Assembly (NCBI GenBank): GCA_013306675.1
Contig: JABLUY010000071.1
Coordinates: 83,172 to 147,171, forward strand
Source: Thraustochytrium sp. TN22
Taxonomy: Eukaryota; Sar; Bigyra; Thraustochytrida; Thraustochytriidae
Length of the DNA stretch: 64,000 bases
Direction: 5' to 3'
Shown one piece after another: positions 35,899 through 45,889 of this stretch (the stretch's first letter is position 1; every line of letters begins with the position of its first letter). The position numbers were made by a program, and so were the translations under genes. The notes under the pieces were generated by a model. It had not been told where the DNA came from, ran no database searches, and saw nothing but the letters and a program-made list of their open reading frames with translations.

Positions 35899-36122
35899 GA
35901 CCGAGGTAGTTGAAATGGAACAGAAAGCGAGCCAGCCCGCACATGGCTGGCGTAAATGATGCGATTTTTCTTGGGGCGGGGGGGGGGGGGGCGCGGCAGC
36001 GCTTGTGGTCGTCGCTCACTCTTCTCGCGATCGCCGTTCTTGCTTGCCCACGGCCGGTGGTGGGTTCGAACAAAGGAATCCTTTCCGCACTTTCCGCACT
36101 TGAAGCCAGTCAACATCACTTA
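35899..36122. other. convergent 3' spacer with G-run
   Basis: Between the trypsin stop and the converging Prp40 stop. Contains a run of 14 G (about 35978-35991). A GTTCGAACCC-like tract near 36064 resembles a tRNA B box on the minus strand but has no paired T stem, so no tRNA is called. Confidence 0.6.
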
Positions 36123-38561
36123 TCAGGATCTGCGGCGACGCTTACGGTCGTCGTCATAGTCACGGTCGCGATGATCGCGATCCCGGTCGCGGTCCCGGTC
36201 GCGGCCACCGCGGCTCTCGGACCGGTCATGGCCCCGGGCGCTGCGGTCGTCGCCGCGGCTGCTTCGATCCTCGGCCTTGCGTTTCTTGGAAGCCTCAAAG
36301 TCGACCATGTAGGCGTCAAAGACCTCCTTGCGCAGCGCCTCGCTGTTGAGCTCCTCGAACTCGGGCTCGCGCTTGATGCGGTCGAGCGCCTCGCTATAGG
36401 GCATGCCGAGGTGCTTGGAGCGGAAGATGGTGTCCTTGAGCATGGCCTTGAAGTCGTCCATGCGGCGGCGCACCTTCTTGTCGGCGTCGGCTTGCAGGCG
36501 GCGAAATGCCGCGCGCTGCACCTGCTCCGGGAAAGTCTCCTCGACCTGGCGGCGCGCGTCCTCGCCGAGCTTCTCGACGAGGTCGCCAACGCTGGAGACC
36601 ATCTTGTCGGCGCCGTCCCAGGGCAGCGTGGGGCAGACGCGCACGTGATTGGCCTTGAGGTCTCGCTTCATGACCTTGTAGGCGTCCTCGAGCTGATCGC
36701 GCAGGTCGTGAAGCACGTCCTTGGCATCGTCCGCGACGATGGTGATGGCGAGGTCGTCGAGCGCCTCGGCCGAGTCGCCCGGCGGGCCGTCAGGGCCCGG
36801 CGGCAGCGTCCTGGCGGCCTCGCGCAGCTCCTGGAAGCCCGGCGCCGCAGCTGCCTCGCGCGCAAAGTCAGCGTCGTCCTTGCGCAGCGTCTTGAAGCTC
36901 TCCGGCAGGCCGCCGCCCTCGGCGCCCTCGGCGCGCTCGAGCCTGGCGAGCATGCTGTCGTGGAACCAGGCGCGGAAGGAGGCCACCGGCGTCTTGAGGT
37001 CCGCCTCCTTGAGCGCCTCGACGGCGTCTGCCAGCTGGCGCTTGCGCTCCTTGCGCACGCGCAGGATAAAGTCGACGAGGTGGTCCGAGAGCTGCTTCTC
37101 GCTGAGCACGGAGAACTCCCGTAGTGCCCCGTCCTCCCCTTGCGGGTGCTCCTCGAGCCAGCCCAGCACGCTGGGCTTGAGGTCGACCCAGGCCGCTGTA
37201 CCGTCCAGTGGCACCTTGTCCTGGGCCAGCAGCGCGTCGAGCGCCTTGTCGAGCGCCTCGGTCTCGGCGGCGCGACGCGCCTCGCGCGCCTCCTTCTCCT
37301 TGGCGTAGAGCCCATCGAGGAACTCCTGGATGTCGCCCTCGCGCACGCCCCAGTCCCGGCGCGCCCAAGTGTCCATCTTGTCGGCGTGCTCGCTGCGCAG
37401 CTTGTCCAGCACGGCGCGCAGCGTGGACTGCCCGTCGACGGCGCCGGCGGCGGCCATGCCGTCCAGCAGCGCGCGCAGGTCGTCGCGCTGCGCGGCGAGG
37501 CGCTCCTTGTGCATGCGCGCGTTCTCCTCCTCCTTCCAGCGCGCGTAGTCGGCGAGCGCCTCGCGGCGGCGCGCCAGCCCGCGCAGCGCGTGGAAGCGCA
37601 CGTCGTTGGCGATGCCGTAGGTGAGCGCCTCCGCCAGGTCCGTCGTGGGCGGCACCTTGCGCTCGCTGAGGAGATCCTGGAAGGCGCGACGCAGAGCGTC
37701 CGGGTCGGAGCGCGCCTCCTCGGGCAGCGACCCGGCCACGGCGCCGGGAAAGGGGCCCGCCTCGGGCGGGGCGCGCAGGTCCGAGGCCAGGAGCGTGAAG
37801 TCGGGCCGGTCCGCGGCGGCCAGCACCTTGTTCACCTTGACCTCCTTGCGGCGGTCCGCGTCGGTCTGCGCGTCGCCCAGGCCTGCGTGGCACTCCTCCA
37901 GGGCGCGCCGCGCCGCGTTGTAGACGGCCAGACTGTCCATGTCCTTGGTGGGCGCGTCGCCGTCGCACAGCGCGCGCAGCCGCTCCTTGTACATGGTGAA
38001 CTCCATGGGCTCCTCCCAGGTGGTCTCGTCGCTCTTGGCGTTATGATAGTACAGCTTGCCGTCCTGCGCGTACGCCTTCCACGGCGTGTGCGGCAGCTTG
38101 CGCTCCACGTGGCTCATGAGCGACAGCGGCTTCTCGTACGTGGACGCGCCCGTCATCTGGTTGTAGTAGTACACGCTGCCGTCCTCTGCGCGGTGCTCGG
38201 ACCACCCGTCCGCCGCCACGCGCGGCCCGGCCGGCTGCGGTGGCGCCTGCGTCTGCGGAGGCGGCCGCTGCTGCTGCTGCTGCTGCTGCTCGCGTCCGCC
38301 CCAGCCGCGGTCGCGCGCGCCGCGCCATGCATCGCCACCGCCGCCGCCGCCGCCGCTGCCGCGCGCGCGCGCGTCGGCTGCGGGCCCCGCCGCCGCCGCC
38401 GCCGCCGCGGCGGCGGCGTCCTGGCGCTGCTGCTGCTCCTTGGCGGCGGCCGCCACGCCGGCCACGCCGCCGCCGCCGCCCGCGCCCGCCGCCGCTGGCG
38501 CCGCGCCGTCGCCGCGCGACATCCACGCGGGCATGACCATGCCGCGCCCGCGCCCCGCCAT
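36123..38561 (-). CDS. PRPF40: pre-mRNA-processing factor Prp40 (WW-FF protein)
   Basis: 812 aa; ATG 38561 with A at -3 and G at +4. Prp40 belongs to U1 snRNP and bridges the 5' splice site with the branch-point complex. Order: Gly/Ala/Gln-rich N-terminus with poly-Ala and poly-Gln; WW1 at 119-146, whose second Trp is Tyr (STYEKP); WW2 at 160-187 (intact, TTWEEP); then several FF domains from about 280 to 700 (for example ALRRAFQDLLSER and FHDSMLARLERAEG). A charged Arg/Asp/Ser repeat tail resembles splicing-factor RS tails. The substituted Trp may weaken Pro-ligand binding by WW1. Confidence 0.9.
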   Translation of the reverse strand: MAGRGRGMVMPAWMSRGDGAAPAAAGAGGGGGVAGVAAAAKEQQQRQDAAAAAAAAAAGPAADARARGSGGGGGGGDAWRGARDRGWGGREQQQQQQQRPPPQTQAPPQPAGPRVAADGWSEHRAEDGSVYYYNQMTGASTYEKPLSLMSHVERKLPHTPWKAYAQDGKLYYHNAKSDETTWEEPMEFTMYKERLRALCDGDAPTKDMDSLAVYNAARRALEECHAGLGDAQTDADRRKEVKVNKVLAAADRPDFTLLASDLRAPPEAGPFPGAVAGSLPEEARSDPDALRRAFQDLLSERKVPPTTDLAEALTYGIANDVRFHALRGLARRREALADYARWKEEENARMHKERLAAQRDDLRALLDGMAAAGAVDGQSTLRAVLDKLRSEHADKMDTWARRDWGVREGDIQEFLDGLYAKEKEAREARRAAETEALDKALDALLAQDKVPLDGTAAWVDLKPSVLGWLEEHPQGEDGALREFSVLSEKQLSDHLVDFILRVRKERKRQLADAVEALKEADLKTPVASFRAWFHDSMLARLERAEGAEGGGLPESFKTLRKDDADFAREAAAAPGFQELREAARTLPPGPDGPPGDSAEALDDLAITIVADDAKDVLHDLRDQLEDAYKVMKRDLKANHVRVCPTLPWDGADKMVSSVGDLVEKLGEDARRQVEETFPEQVQRAAFRRLQADADKKVRRRMDDFKAMLKDTIFRSKHLGMPYSEALDRIKREPEFEELNSEALRKEVFDAYMVDFEASKKRKAEDRSSRGDDRSARGHDRSESRGGRDRDRDRDRDHRDRDYDDDRKRRRRS

Positions 38562-38884
38562 CGTGCCCCGCCGCGCCGCGCGCGCGCCGCCGCCGCCGCC
38601 GCGCCGCGCCGCGCGTCGGGCTCTGCCACGCCAACCGCGGCCCTTCTCGCCGCCGCGCGCTCACGTCGATGCCATCCAATTCAGGCATGCATTCATTCAT
38701 CCTTGGCCGCGCGCCGCGCAAGCCCTCCGGCGGCGGCGCGCGGCTCGAGGGGGCGCGCGGCGCGAGCACGCCGCCGCCGCCGCCGCCGCCGTCGCGCGCG
38801 CCGCCGCCGCTAGCTCGCAAGCCATGGCAGGCCATCGGCGCCGCCCGCGCCACATGCAGGCAGAACCCCAAGCCGCGCTCTCGC

Positions 38885-38915
<31 letters not shown>

Positions 38916-39299
38916 GCGCGGCGCGGCGCGGCGCGGGCGCGGCGAGCCCCGTGCGGCCCCGCGCGGCGCACAGCTGGCGCGGCGGCGCGGCGCGGCGCTG
39001 GATACGGGGTGCAGCGCAGCGCAGCGCAGCACAGCGCCGCGCTCTGCAAGGAGGCGCAGAACTGGGACGAGGAGGCCAGTCAGTCTCCGCGCGCGCGCGG
39101 GAGGGCGGCGGCAGCGGCGCGCGGGCGGCGGCTGTGCGGCCGTGCGGCGCGGGCTGCAGACTGCGAGCGTCGAAGCGCGCTGCGGCTGCGCTGCGCTGGA
39201 CCTGGCCTCGCGCGGGCCGCCCGACAGACACTGCGCCGGCGCGGCGGCGGCGGAACTAGAAGAGCTGGAGGGGCAGAACTGCACAGGCGGAAGAGGAGC
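38562..39299. promoter_or_regulatory. divergent spacer between Prp40 and lipase genes
   Basis: About 740 bp, extremely GC-rich, with gcg/gcc triplet runs on both sides (38586-38620, 38768-38812, 38884-38940). Many spurious open frames arise from this. No gene supported. Confidence 0.5.
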
Positions 39300-40349
39300 A
39301 TGGCGACCCGGGCGACCCGCGAGCGCGAGCCGCTGCTGCCGAGGCAGGGCCAGGCGGCGGCGAGCCGCGGGTGCCACGCAGTAGGCGCGCTGACGCTGCT
39401 GCTGGCAACGGCGCTGCTGTTCGTCGTAGCGGCGCGCAGCGGGCTGGCGAACGAGGCGCAGACCGCGCCGGCAAGCCAGGCGCCGGCGCCCAAGGTGCAG
39501 CACAAGGTGCGCGTGGCGCCAGAGTACAGTGAGGCGCACGCGCTGGAGATGGTGGCGTACGCGGCGGCAGTCTCGTGCAAGGACCGCACCATGATGCAGG
39601 CGTGGAATTGCACCATTTGCAGCCAGGGCGTCGACCCGGTGCCCGCGCCGCCGGCGCTCACGCAGGTTACCGTTGTCAAGGACCGTGAGGACATCAATCA
39701 GGGCCTCGTGGGCTACGATGCGGCCAACAAGCGCATCGTGGTCTCTTTCCGCGGATCGGTCGCCGCCGTGCAGTGGATTTTCGACCTCGACGTGACGCCC
39801 ACGAGCAAGTACTGCGAGGGCTGCCTGGTGCACCAGGGCTTCTACCTCTCGTGGCAGGACCTGCGCTCCAGCATCGTGCAGCACCTACAGCGCATCGCCG
39901 ACCGGGAGAACGTCCGGACCGTCTTCGTGACTGGCCACAGCCTGGGTGCGGCGCTCGCGGTGCACGCGGGCCTGGACTTTGCCAGCCGCGGCTTCGCCGT
40001 GCAGGGGTACACGTTTGGCCAGCCGCGCGTCGGCAACAGACCCTTCGCCCTTTTCGCCAGCAAGCGCCTGCCGGCCTGGTTCCGCATCGTCAACTACCGC
40101 GACCCCATCGTGCAGGCGCCGCCGCTCATCCCGGCTTTCTACTACCACATGGCCACGGAGGTCTTTTATCCGAACCCGGCGGAGCCCGGCGAGGCGCCTG
40201 GGCCCTACAAGGTCTGCAGCCGGACCGAGGGCGAGGACCCTGCGTGCCAGGACGCAGTCTGCGGCGGCTTTCGCCTCTGCATCGACGGCCAGTGGCACCT
40301 CAACTACCTCAACCTCCCTGGGATCACCAACACCTCGCTGGTCTGCTAA
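39300..40349 (+). CDS. class 3 (fungal-type) lipase with signal anchor
   Basis: 349 aa from ATG 39300 (gcATGG). Cytosolic N-terminus contains EREPLL, a [DE]xxxL[LI] sorting signal, followed by one hydrophobic helix (27-50). The alpha/beta-hydrolase domain has VVSFRGS (oxyanion-side strand), the nucleophile elbow GHSLG with S214, D268 in NYRDPIV and H283 in YYHMATEVFY, the full lipase_3 triad. Several Cys pairs suggest lumenal disulfides. Acidic dileucine plus type II topology suggests delivery to a lysosome/vacuole, reminiscent of Atg15-like lipases, though it is not demonstrably Atg15. Substrate unknown: triacylglycerol or phospholipid. Confidence 0.88.
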   Translation: MATRATREREPLLPRQGQAAASRGCHAVGALTLLLATALLFVVAARSGLANEAQTAPASQAPAPKVQHKVRVAPEYSEAHALEMVAYAAAVSCKDRTMMQAWNCTICSQGVDPVPAPPALTQVTVVKDREDINQGLVGYDAANKRIVVSFRGSVAAVQWIFDLDVTPTSKYCEGCLVHQGFYLSWQDLRSSIVQHLQRIADRENVRTVFVTGHSLGAALAVHAGLDFASRGFAVQGYTFGQPRVGNRPFALFASKRLPAWFRIVNYRDPIVQAPPLIPAFYYHMATEVFYPNPAEPGEAPGPYKVCSRTEGEDPACQDAVCGGFRLCIDGQWHLNYLNLPGITNTSLVC

Positions 40350-40754
40350 CTCTCAGCTCGTTGCTGGCGAGCAAGACACGCGCCCAGACAGACAGACTTG
40401 CGAGCGACCTATCCTCCGAGTCAGCCTGTTTGGAGAGAAGCGATGCGCCGCCATGCCACGCAGGCGCAATCGGATGTGCGTCATCTGCAGCAGAAGACGT
40501 TTGCTTTTATTTATGAATGATGATGGCCTGACAGTGGTGATGAGAGAGAGCACCAGCACCGGCACGAGCTCCAGCCAGCACCAAAGAGCGTGGCGAGCGG
40601 CCATCCCAGGCTTGGACAATCACGACTTTGAACGCAGGCAGATCACCGAGCCGGAGCGAGTCTTCGATCTCCGCCAGTCGGCCCAACGTTGCGGCTCTCT
40701 CTCGTCTCGACGAGCTGGCGTCGTCCGGGCAGAGCCACAGGCGCCGGATGCGGC
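40350..40754. other. intergenic spacer
   Basis: About 400 bp between same-strand lipase and LEA2-like genes. Lower GC at 40370-40620. No gene or clear control element seen. Confidence 0.5.
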
Positions 40755-41999
40755 ATGGAGGGCGGCGCGGGGCGCACGCAGGCATGGGCCGGCGCGGCGG
40801 AGGGCGCGCCTGAGCCCGACCCACCTCCGCACGGCCGGCGCAGCGGCGACGGCGCGGATCCGCACGATGCGGGCTCCGTGACCATGGGCCATGACGTCGA
40901 CGTCGACGACGCCAAGGCCGACGCGGGCGCGGGCGCAGGCGCGGGCGGCGAGGCCGGCGCCGGCCTGCTCCAGGTAGATACGGCGCCCGCGAGCAACTAC
41001 TCGGACTTGCGTGAGGAAGCGGGCTTCGACGGCTCGCGCACGCCTGCGGCGAGCGTGGACGCGCCCGAGGCCGCGCTCGAGCGCTCGGCGGCCGTGGCGG
41101 CCGAGGAGGGGGAGGAGGAGGAGGAACTGCCGCTGGTGATTGAGGTGCCCAGGGAGGAAGACGAGGGCGATCCGAACCAGGCGCTGGCGCCGCTGCTGCC
41201 GACGCCGTCCAACATGTTCGAGTCGTACTCGGAGAGTGAGGACGACTTTGGACCCGGGTACCGCACGCTGATGCAGCCCTACGAGGAGGAGCAACGGCAG
41301 GCCGCGGCGTTGAACGAGCGTCTGCGCGCCGAGGAGAGCTCCAAGACGTGTGCGTTAATTCGCCGCCATCTGTGCGGCTTTGTGTGCCTCTTCTTGGTGC
41401 TCGTGGTCCTGTCCATCGCGGTGGCTGTGGTGTGCTGGTTCCGGCCGCCCACGCTCCTGGTGACCAAGAGCGTGCTGGTCTTTGACTCGCTCTCGCTGCT
41501 GCGCACGCTCAACGGCACGCAGACGTACGCGCTGTACAATCCCAACTACCTGCCGCTCCGCATGGAGAGCCTCTCTGCGACCGTGTACTACTTCTCGCAC
41601 AGCACCAACCGGTGGTACCAGTTCGACGACACCGGGGATGACTCCAAAGTGGCGTGCGAGGTGGATCGCGAAGCGAGCCGCTCTTTCAATCAGACCTTTA
41701 GCTACGAGATCCGCAGCGCCCGCGTGGCCAGTGCCATCTTCCAGCAATGCGTCGGCGGCCACGTTGACCTCGCCTTTCGCGGCACCGCCGTCTACAAATT
41801 TCTCGGCAACACCCTGCCGCGCGACTTTGGTCCCGTTATCATGCGCAGCGACTGCGTGCTCTCCTCCGTCCGCAGCGCGGCAAGTCCGGGACTGACAAAC
41901 CGAGTGGCTAACCTGGACCCGACCGAGGGCGAGGAGGACGGCCTTGAAGTCCTAGCCTCGCCAGGACCGAGGGCGGGCTTGGCCTTGAGTCTACGATAG
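40755..41999 (+). CDS. single-pass membrane protein with LEA2-like extracytosolic domain
   Basis: 414 aa from ATG 40755 (ggcATGG). A second ATG at 40884 has an even better context (accATGG) and is possible. The N-terminal 200 residues are acidic, Ala/Gly-rich and contain EEEEELPLVIEV. One membrane helix (about 205-230, CGFVCLFLVLVVLSIAVAVV) is followed by a beta-rich domain: YALYNPNYLPLRMESLSATVYY, two N-glycosylation sequons (NGT, NQT) and GTAVYKFLGNTLPRDFGPV. Helix followed by NPN and beta strands is the LEA2/NDR1-like (NHL) layout. Function unknown; surface or vesicle membrane location inferred. Confidence 0.65.
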   Translation: MEGGAGRTQAWAGAAEGAPEPDPPPHGRRSGDGADPHDAGSVTMGHDVDVDDAKADAGAGAGAGGEAGAGLLQVDTAPASNYSDLREEAGFDGSRTPAASVDAPEAALERSAAVAAEEGEEEEELPLVIEVPREEDEGDPNQALAPLLPTPSNMFESYSESEDDFGPGYRTLMQPYEEEQRQAAALNERLRAEESSKTCALIRRHLCGFVCLFLVLVVLSIAVAVVCWFRPPTLLVTKSVLVFDSLSLLRTLNGTQTYALYNPNYLPLRMESLSATVYYFSHSTNRWYQFDDTGDDSKVACEVDREASRSFNQTFSYEIRSARVASAIFQQCVGGHVDLAFRGTAVYKFLGNTLPRDFGPVIMRSDCVLSSVRSAASPGLTNRVANLDPTEGEEDGLEVLASPGPRAGLALSLR

Positions 42000-42402
42000 G
42001 TAGCTCGGCCTCGCTCGCCCATTGAGCAACGAAACCAAACCAACAATGAACCGGACGTCTGATTTTTTTTTTTTTGACTTGACGATCATGGTGTTGTGCG
42101 CGAGCTGGCACAAGACAGAACCCAGACGCATGAGTCTTGCGCGATCTGACACAAATCGAGCTTGCACAAGACAGAACCCAGACGCGTGAGTCGGCTTGAT
42201 CGCACGCACGGGCTGTGTCATCAGCCAAAAGCAGAGACAGCTCCTCCCTCATGGGACTGTCCTGAATTCGTCAAACTGTCACCTCTCTGTTTTTCATCAA
42301 CATCATCAAGCAGGTTTCTCGCGTATGGGTAGCCAGAGACCGAGACCGCCGTCTGGACGGGCTGCGGAGGCTTCGCGCGTGAGCCGCCAAAGGCGTGCTC
42401 GC
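42000..42402. other. 3' spacer with repeats between LEA2-like and TVP23 genes
   Basis: About 400 bp between converging stops. Contains a run of 13 T (42063-42075), a 36-bp direct repeat at 42101-42136 and 42157-42192, and the extra copy of the TVP23 3' end at 42328-42407. Confidence 0.7.
42101..42192. repeat. 36-bp direct repeat, period 56 bp
   Basis: Copies at 42101-42136 and 42157-42192 share cacaagacagaacccagacg and flanking bases with two mismatches. The intervening segment (gcgcgatctgacacaaat) also resembles the repeat start, so an older multi-copy array is possible. Confidence 0.85.
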
Positions 42403-42487
42403 TCATTGGTAGCCAGATACCGGGACCGCCGTCTGCACGGGCTGCGTGGGCTCCGCAGGCGAGCGACCAAAGGCGCGCGCCAGGTAG
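42328..42487. repeat. 80-bp tandem duplication across the TVP23 stop
   Basis: Copy at 42408-42487 encodes the last residues of the TVP23-like protein (ends VQTAVPVSGYQ, then a TGA lying just beyond it). Copy at 42328-42407 lies immediately downstream and would read VQTAVSVSGYP in the same frame register. About 80 percent identical. Confidence 0.88.
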
Positions 42488-43233
42488 CCGCCCGAGAGCG
42501 CCGAGAGCGCGCCCTGCGCCACGGCACCCTGCACGGCACCCTGCAAGCGCCGCTTGGCGTCCTTGGAGCACTGCCAGTAGCCGTAGATGTTGGAGGACTG
42601 CAGGGAGAGCGCCACGCCGGTGAGCACGAGCCAGTCAAAGCTAAACTTGATGAGCGCGAGGAAGCCGAGCAGCGCCCACGTGAGAAAGTTGAGGTACATG
42701 GAGTACCAGAAGATGCGGTAGTCCACCGTGCTGACCTCGTCCGGATTGTCGATGCTCTCGAAGCGCCACGAGCTCGTGCCGTCATCCTTGAGCTCGTTCC
42801 ACCAGCGCAGGCCCACCATGAGGCGGCCGGTGACGTTCTTGACGGTCCAAAAGTCAAAGGCCAGCAGCACCACGCTCGCCACGAAGATCATCACGAAGCC
42901 GGCGTTGGACAGCGACCCGAGAATGAGGTACACGAAGATGGCCGCCACCTTGAAGGCTACGTGCGCCACCGCCACCTTGGGGTGGCTCGCGCGCTTGAAC
43001 ATGTCCGCCACGCCCGCCGCCGACGACGCCACCAGGCCGCCAAAGCCCTGCGCGCCGCCCGCGCCGGCGCCGCCGCGCTGCGACTGCTGCGCGCTGGGGC
43101 CCCCCGCCGCGCCGCCGGCCGGCGGCAGGTCTGGGCTCAGCATCTCGCCCGAGAGTCCGCCATGCGCGCTGCCCGCGCCGCTGCCGCTCTCCAAGAAGTT
43201 AAGCTCCTCGTCCTTGGCGCTCTCCAGCGCCAT
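42403..43233 (-). CDS. TVP23: Golgi membrane protein TVP23 (FAM18 family)
   Basis: 276 aa from ATG 43233 (gccATGG); upstream frame is open only from a GTG. After a Gly/Ala-rich cytosolic region of about 75 residues comes the DUF846 core: HPKVAVAHVAFKVAAIFVYL, AFDFWTVKNVTGRLMVGLRWW, SSWRFES and FWYSMYLNFLTWALLGFLAL, with four membrane helices. The sequence VKNVTGRLMVGLRWWNE is the family hallmark. TVP23 works with Yip4/Yip5 in late Golgi vesicle traffic. The C-terminal tail is the part duplicated downstream. Confidence 0.93.
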   Translation of the reverse strand: MALESAKDEELNFLESGSGAGSAHGGLSGEMLSPDLPPAGGAAGGPSAQQSQRGGAGAGGAQGFGGLVASSAAGVADMFKRASHPKVAVAHVAFKVAAIFVYLILGSLSNAGFVMIFVASVVLLAFDFWTVKNVTGRLMVGLRWWNELKDDGTSSWRFESIDNPDEVSTVDYRIFWYSMYLNFLTWALLGFLALIKFSFDWLVLTGVALSLQSSNIYGYWQCSKDAKRRLQGAVQGAVAQGALSALSGGYLARAFGRSPAEPTQPVQTAVPVSGYQ

Positions 43234-44168
43234 GGCGCCCTCGTACGAGCTCGCCGGCTCGATGCCCGACTGCGCCGCGGCCGCCACGCCGCCGCGAAAG
43301 GGCCGAGCGCGCGCGACCTCCGGCTCCCACGCGCCCACGCGCCGCTGCGACCTCTGCGCTGCGCCGCGCTGCTCTGCTCTGCTCTGCACTGCCTACGCTG
43401 CCTGCGCTGCCTGCGGCGCTGCGCGACGTGGGTCTGGAGCGAGAGACGGTGACGGCCTCGCTCCCGACGAAGAACAGCAAAAGCAAGCCTTGCCCGTGCT
43501 GCCCTTGCTTTCGTCCAAAGACGATGGCGGGAGCTTTCACTCAGGCTAGGCTGCTAGCTAGCTAGCTAGCTAGCTGCGAGCGTAGATCACGGCATGGCAC
43601 GAGTTTCCAAGGCGAAGCGCTGCTTCGCTTCCCATGTCTTGCAGTTTTGATCGTTCAAGGACAGTGCAGCACTGTCCAGGACGACGATCATATCATCATG
43701 ATGTGGGCAGCCCAGCCTCCTGAAGCTGCCTTCAAGCGCCGTTGTCGCAAGCTCGAGTAGCGCTACGAACCTGCAGTTAGTTAGAGAGCTAGCTCTAAAG
43801 CTCTAAGCCTGGAACTCGCATCTCTCTTGTACAAGACCATACGGCTCCTGCAAGGGAGTGCCGTCTCCCAGCCGGCACGCTGAGTTGGCGCTTGCGAAGC
43901 AGTGCTTCTTTGCTCAGCCCCGATACGCCACCGGCCTGCGCGGCGACGTGAGGAGCGCGCCTTGTCGAACGAAGCGAAGGACTCTCCTAGCCTAGCCTAG
44001 CTAGTCTCGCGGCTCGTGCCGCGCCGGAGGCTGGCTGCGTGACAGCATAAATAGCGCCACGGGAGGAGGAGAAAGCGGGTGGTCAGCGCGCTGCCACTGC
44101 CAGTGCCGCGCGTCCGCGGCGCGCGTCGCGAAGGGCGGGCGGCGGCAGAACAGCAAGCCGCGCGGCGT

Positions 44169-44208
<40 letters not shown>

Positions 44209-44326
44209 GCGGGGGCGGCACCGGCACCGGCGCGGTCTCGGCCCGGCTTGGCGCGGCTCGGGCGGCTGCAGGGCGGCGGCGGCGCGGGCCGGAGGCGCGG
44301 GACGGCGGCGCGGCGAGGCAGCAAGC
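43234..44326. promoter_or_regulatory. divergent spacer between TVP23 and Pam16
   Basis: About 1.1 kb. Contains an agct tetranucleotide run (43553-43577), a ctagc-rich area (43783-43800 and 43985-44004), a TATA-like ataaata at about 44047, and a gcgcgg hexamer run (about 44169-44210) close to the Pam16 start. No gene supported. Confidence 0.5.
44169..44210. repeat. hexanucleotide run gcgcgg, six to seven copies
   Basis: Perfect gcgggc/gcgcgg hexamers ending about 115 bp before the Pam16 ATG, probably in its 5' UTR or core promoter. Confidence 0.9.
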
Positions 44327-44719
44327 ATGTCGGGCCCTCTCGTGCGGCTGCTGGCGCAGGTCTTCGTGGCCGGCTTCGGCGTGGTGTCGCGCGCGTTCGT
44401 GCAGGCGTACCAGCAGGCGGCGGCCAACCCGAACGCGGCCAAGCAGGCGGCGGCCAACGCGAAGCGCCAGCTGCGCAAGGAGATGAAGCTGGACGAGGCG
44501 CTCAAGGTGCTCAATTTCGACGCGCAGCCTGCGAGCACGGCGGAGGTTGTGGAGCGGTACGAGAAGTACTTCAACGCGAACGACCCCAAGAAGGGGGGCT
44601 CGTTCTATCTGCAGTCCAAGTTCTACCGCGCCAAGGAGGTCGTGGAGAAGCAGCTCGCCGAGGAGGCGGCTGAGCAGGCCAAGAAGGAGGGCGGCAGCGG
44701 CGGCAAGGCCGACAACTAG
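44327..44719 (+). CDS. PAM16: mitochondrial import motor subunit Pam16/Tim16
   Basis: 130 aa; ATG 44327. Hydrophobic N-terminus (LVRLLAQVFVAGFGVVSRAFVQAYQQA) anchors it at the inner membrane. The C-terminal J-like domain has LDEALKVLNFD, VVERYEKYFNANDPKKGGSFYLQSKF and RAKEVVE. Instead of the HPD of true J proteins it has NDPKKGGS, as expected for Tim16, which pairs with Tim14/Pam18 and restrains its stimulation of mtHsp70. Length is normal. Confidence 0.95.
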   Translation: MSGPLVRLLAQVFVAGFGVVSRAFVQAYQQAAANPNAAKQAAANAKRQLRKEMKLDEALKVLNFDAQPASTAEVVERYEKYFNANDPKKGGSFYLQSKFYRAKEVVEKQLAEEAAEQAKKEGGSGGKADN

Positions 44720-45889
44720 ACGTCGGTCGCCGCGCTGCACGCGCTCTCGCTGGGACCTCCGCGCCTGAGGGGGGTCGGGCGTCTATCTGCGTCTGCGCGC
44801 TGCACCTGGCTAGTGGCGGTGGCAAGAACCTCGTCTCGCCTCGTCTCGCCTCGCCTCGCCTCGTCTCGCCCGGCCGAGAGAGAGAGAGCGAGAGGTGAGG
44901 GCGAGGTCGAGCATGGAGACTGGTGGGAGAGAAAAGAGACAAGGCAGGACGGGGTCGCGGGCGGCGTACAACAGCGCAAGGCGATGATTGTCTGTTAAAG
45001 AGATCGTGGCAAAAACACCAGAGAGTTGGGCTGGGCTCGCCATGCGTGCGCGGCGGCATGTATCGCCGAGCGCGTGGGCTCCGCTAAATGGCGTTTTATG
45101 TTCGACTCTGACATCCCGTGGCGCCCGCCGCTCCCGAAGCGCACTGTGCAGAGTGACGTGCCGGTGTACATACGACGGTCTCCCCTCTTACCAAATGACG
45201 GGCGCCGCCCTTTTCTTCTTTCCTGCCTTTTTTACGCGATCCAAGAGGAGTCGCTCCACAGGTACGTTTGAGCCAGGACCATGAGGGTGCATGGCGAGGT
45301 GGGTGGGTGGGTGGGTGGGTGGACGGACGGACCGGAATGGATTCCATCGCCACTTCGATGCTCGGGCTCCTACGGCAGCCTCTGGCTGCCAAGAAAGAGT
45401 GGGCGATGCCGATTTGGCCTAGCTGCACGCTTGTCGTGCCCGCATTCCGCAGAACAAAGCGAACGCTCCGGACGTCGGCTCACGAGATTCTTCTCATTTT
45501 GAGAATCGAGCCTCGTGGGCCGCCCGGAGTCAATGAGGGTTGAAGCTCATTGCTCAAGGCTCGGTATCCTGGCGCTTTAGACCCTCTGTTCTCATGGTTG
45601 ATGAGCGTTGGTTGATGCCGGGTCATCCCGACATGCCACGAGGAAGACACGTGTGTCAGCGAGAGATGTGAGCGGGGGGGAGATCTGGGCGTATAGCGAT
45701 GGGCCTGGGCAGGTTGGCTGACTTCGTACGAGACCTCACAGATAGAGAGTCCTTTTAAAGACCAGGGCCAACGACGCTGGGAGCTACACACACATACATA
45801 CTTACACACAAGCACCACTTTGTTGTTGACGCTATTGTTGTTGTTACTTGACATTTCCACACCAGCTCGCGCTCTGGCTAGCTTGCTAG
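44720..45889. other. 3' spacer between Pam16 and coiled-coil gene
   Basis: About 1.2 kb between converging stops. Contains a ctcgcctcgtctcg-type run (44831-44870), a gtgg tetranucleotide run (about 45298-45322) and an AT-richer segment near 45780-45860 with acatac repeats. No convincing gene; short open frames here lack codon bias. Confidence 0.5.

Noticed and set aside
36055-36080. tRNA-like B box on the minus strand
   Set aside because: GTTCGAACCC is present but the flanking five bases do not pair into a T stem and no acceptor stem or A box was found.
45480-45860. 126-codon minus-strand frame with Asn-rich start
   Set aside because: No codon bias, no domain, and it lies in a repeat-rich 3' spacer between converging genes.
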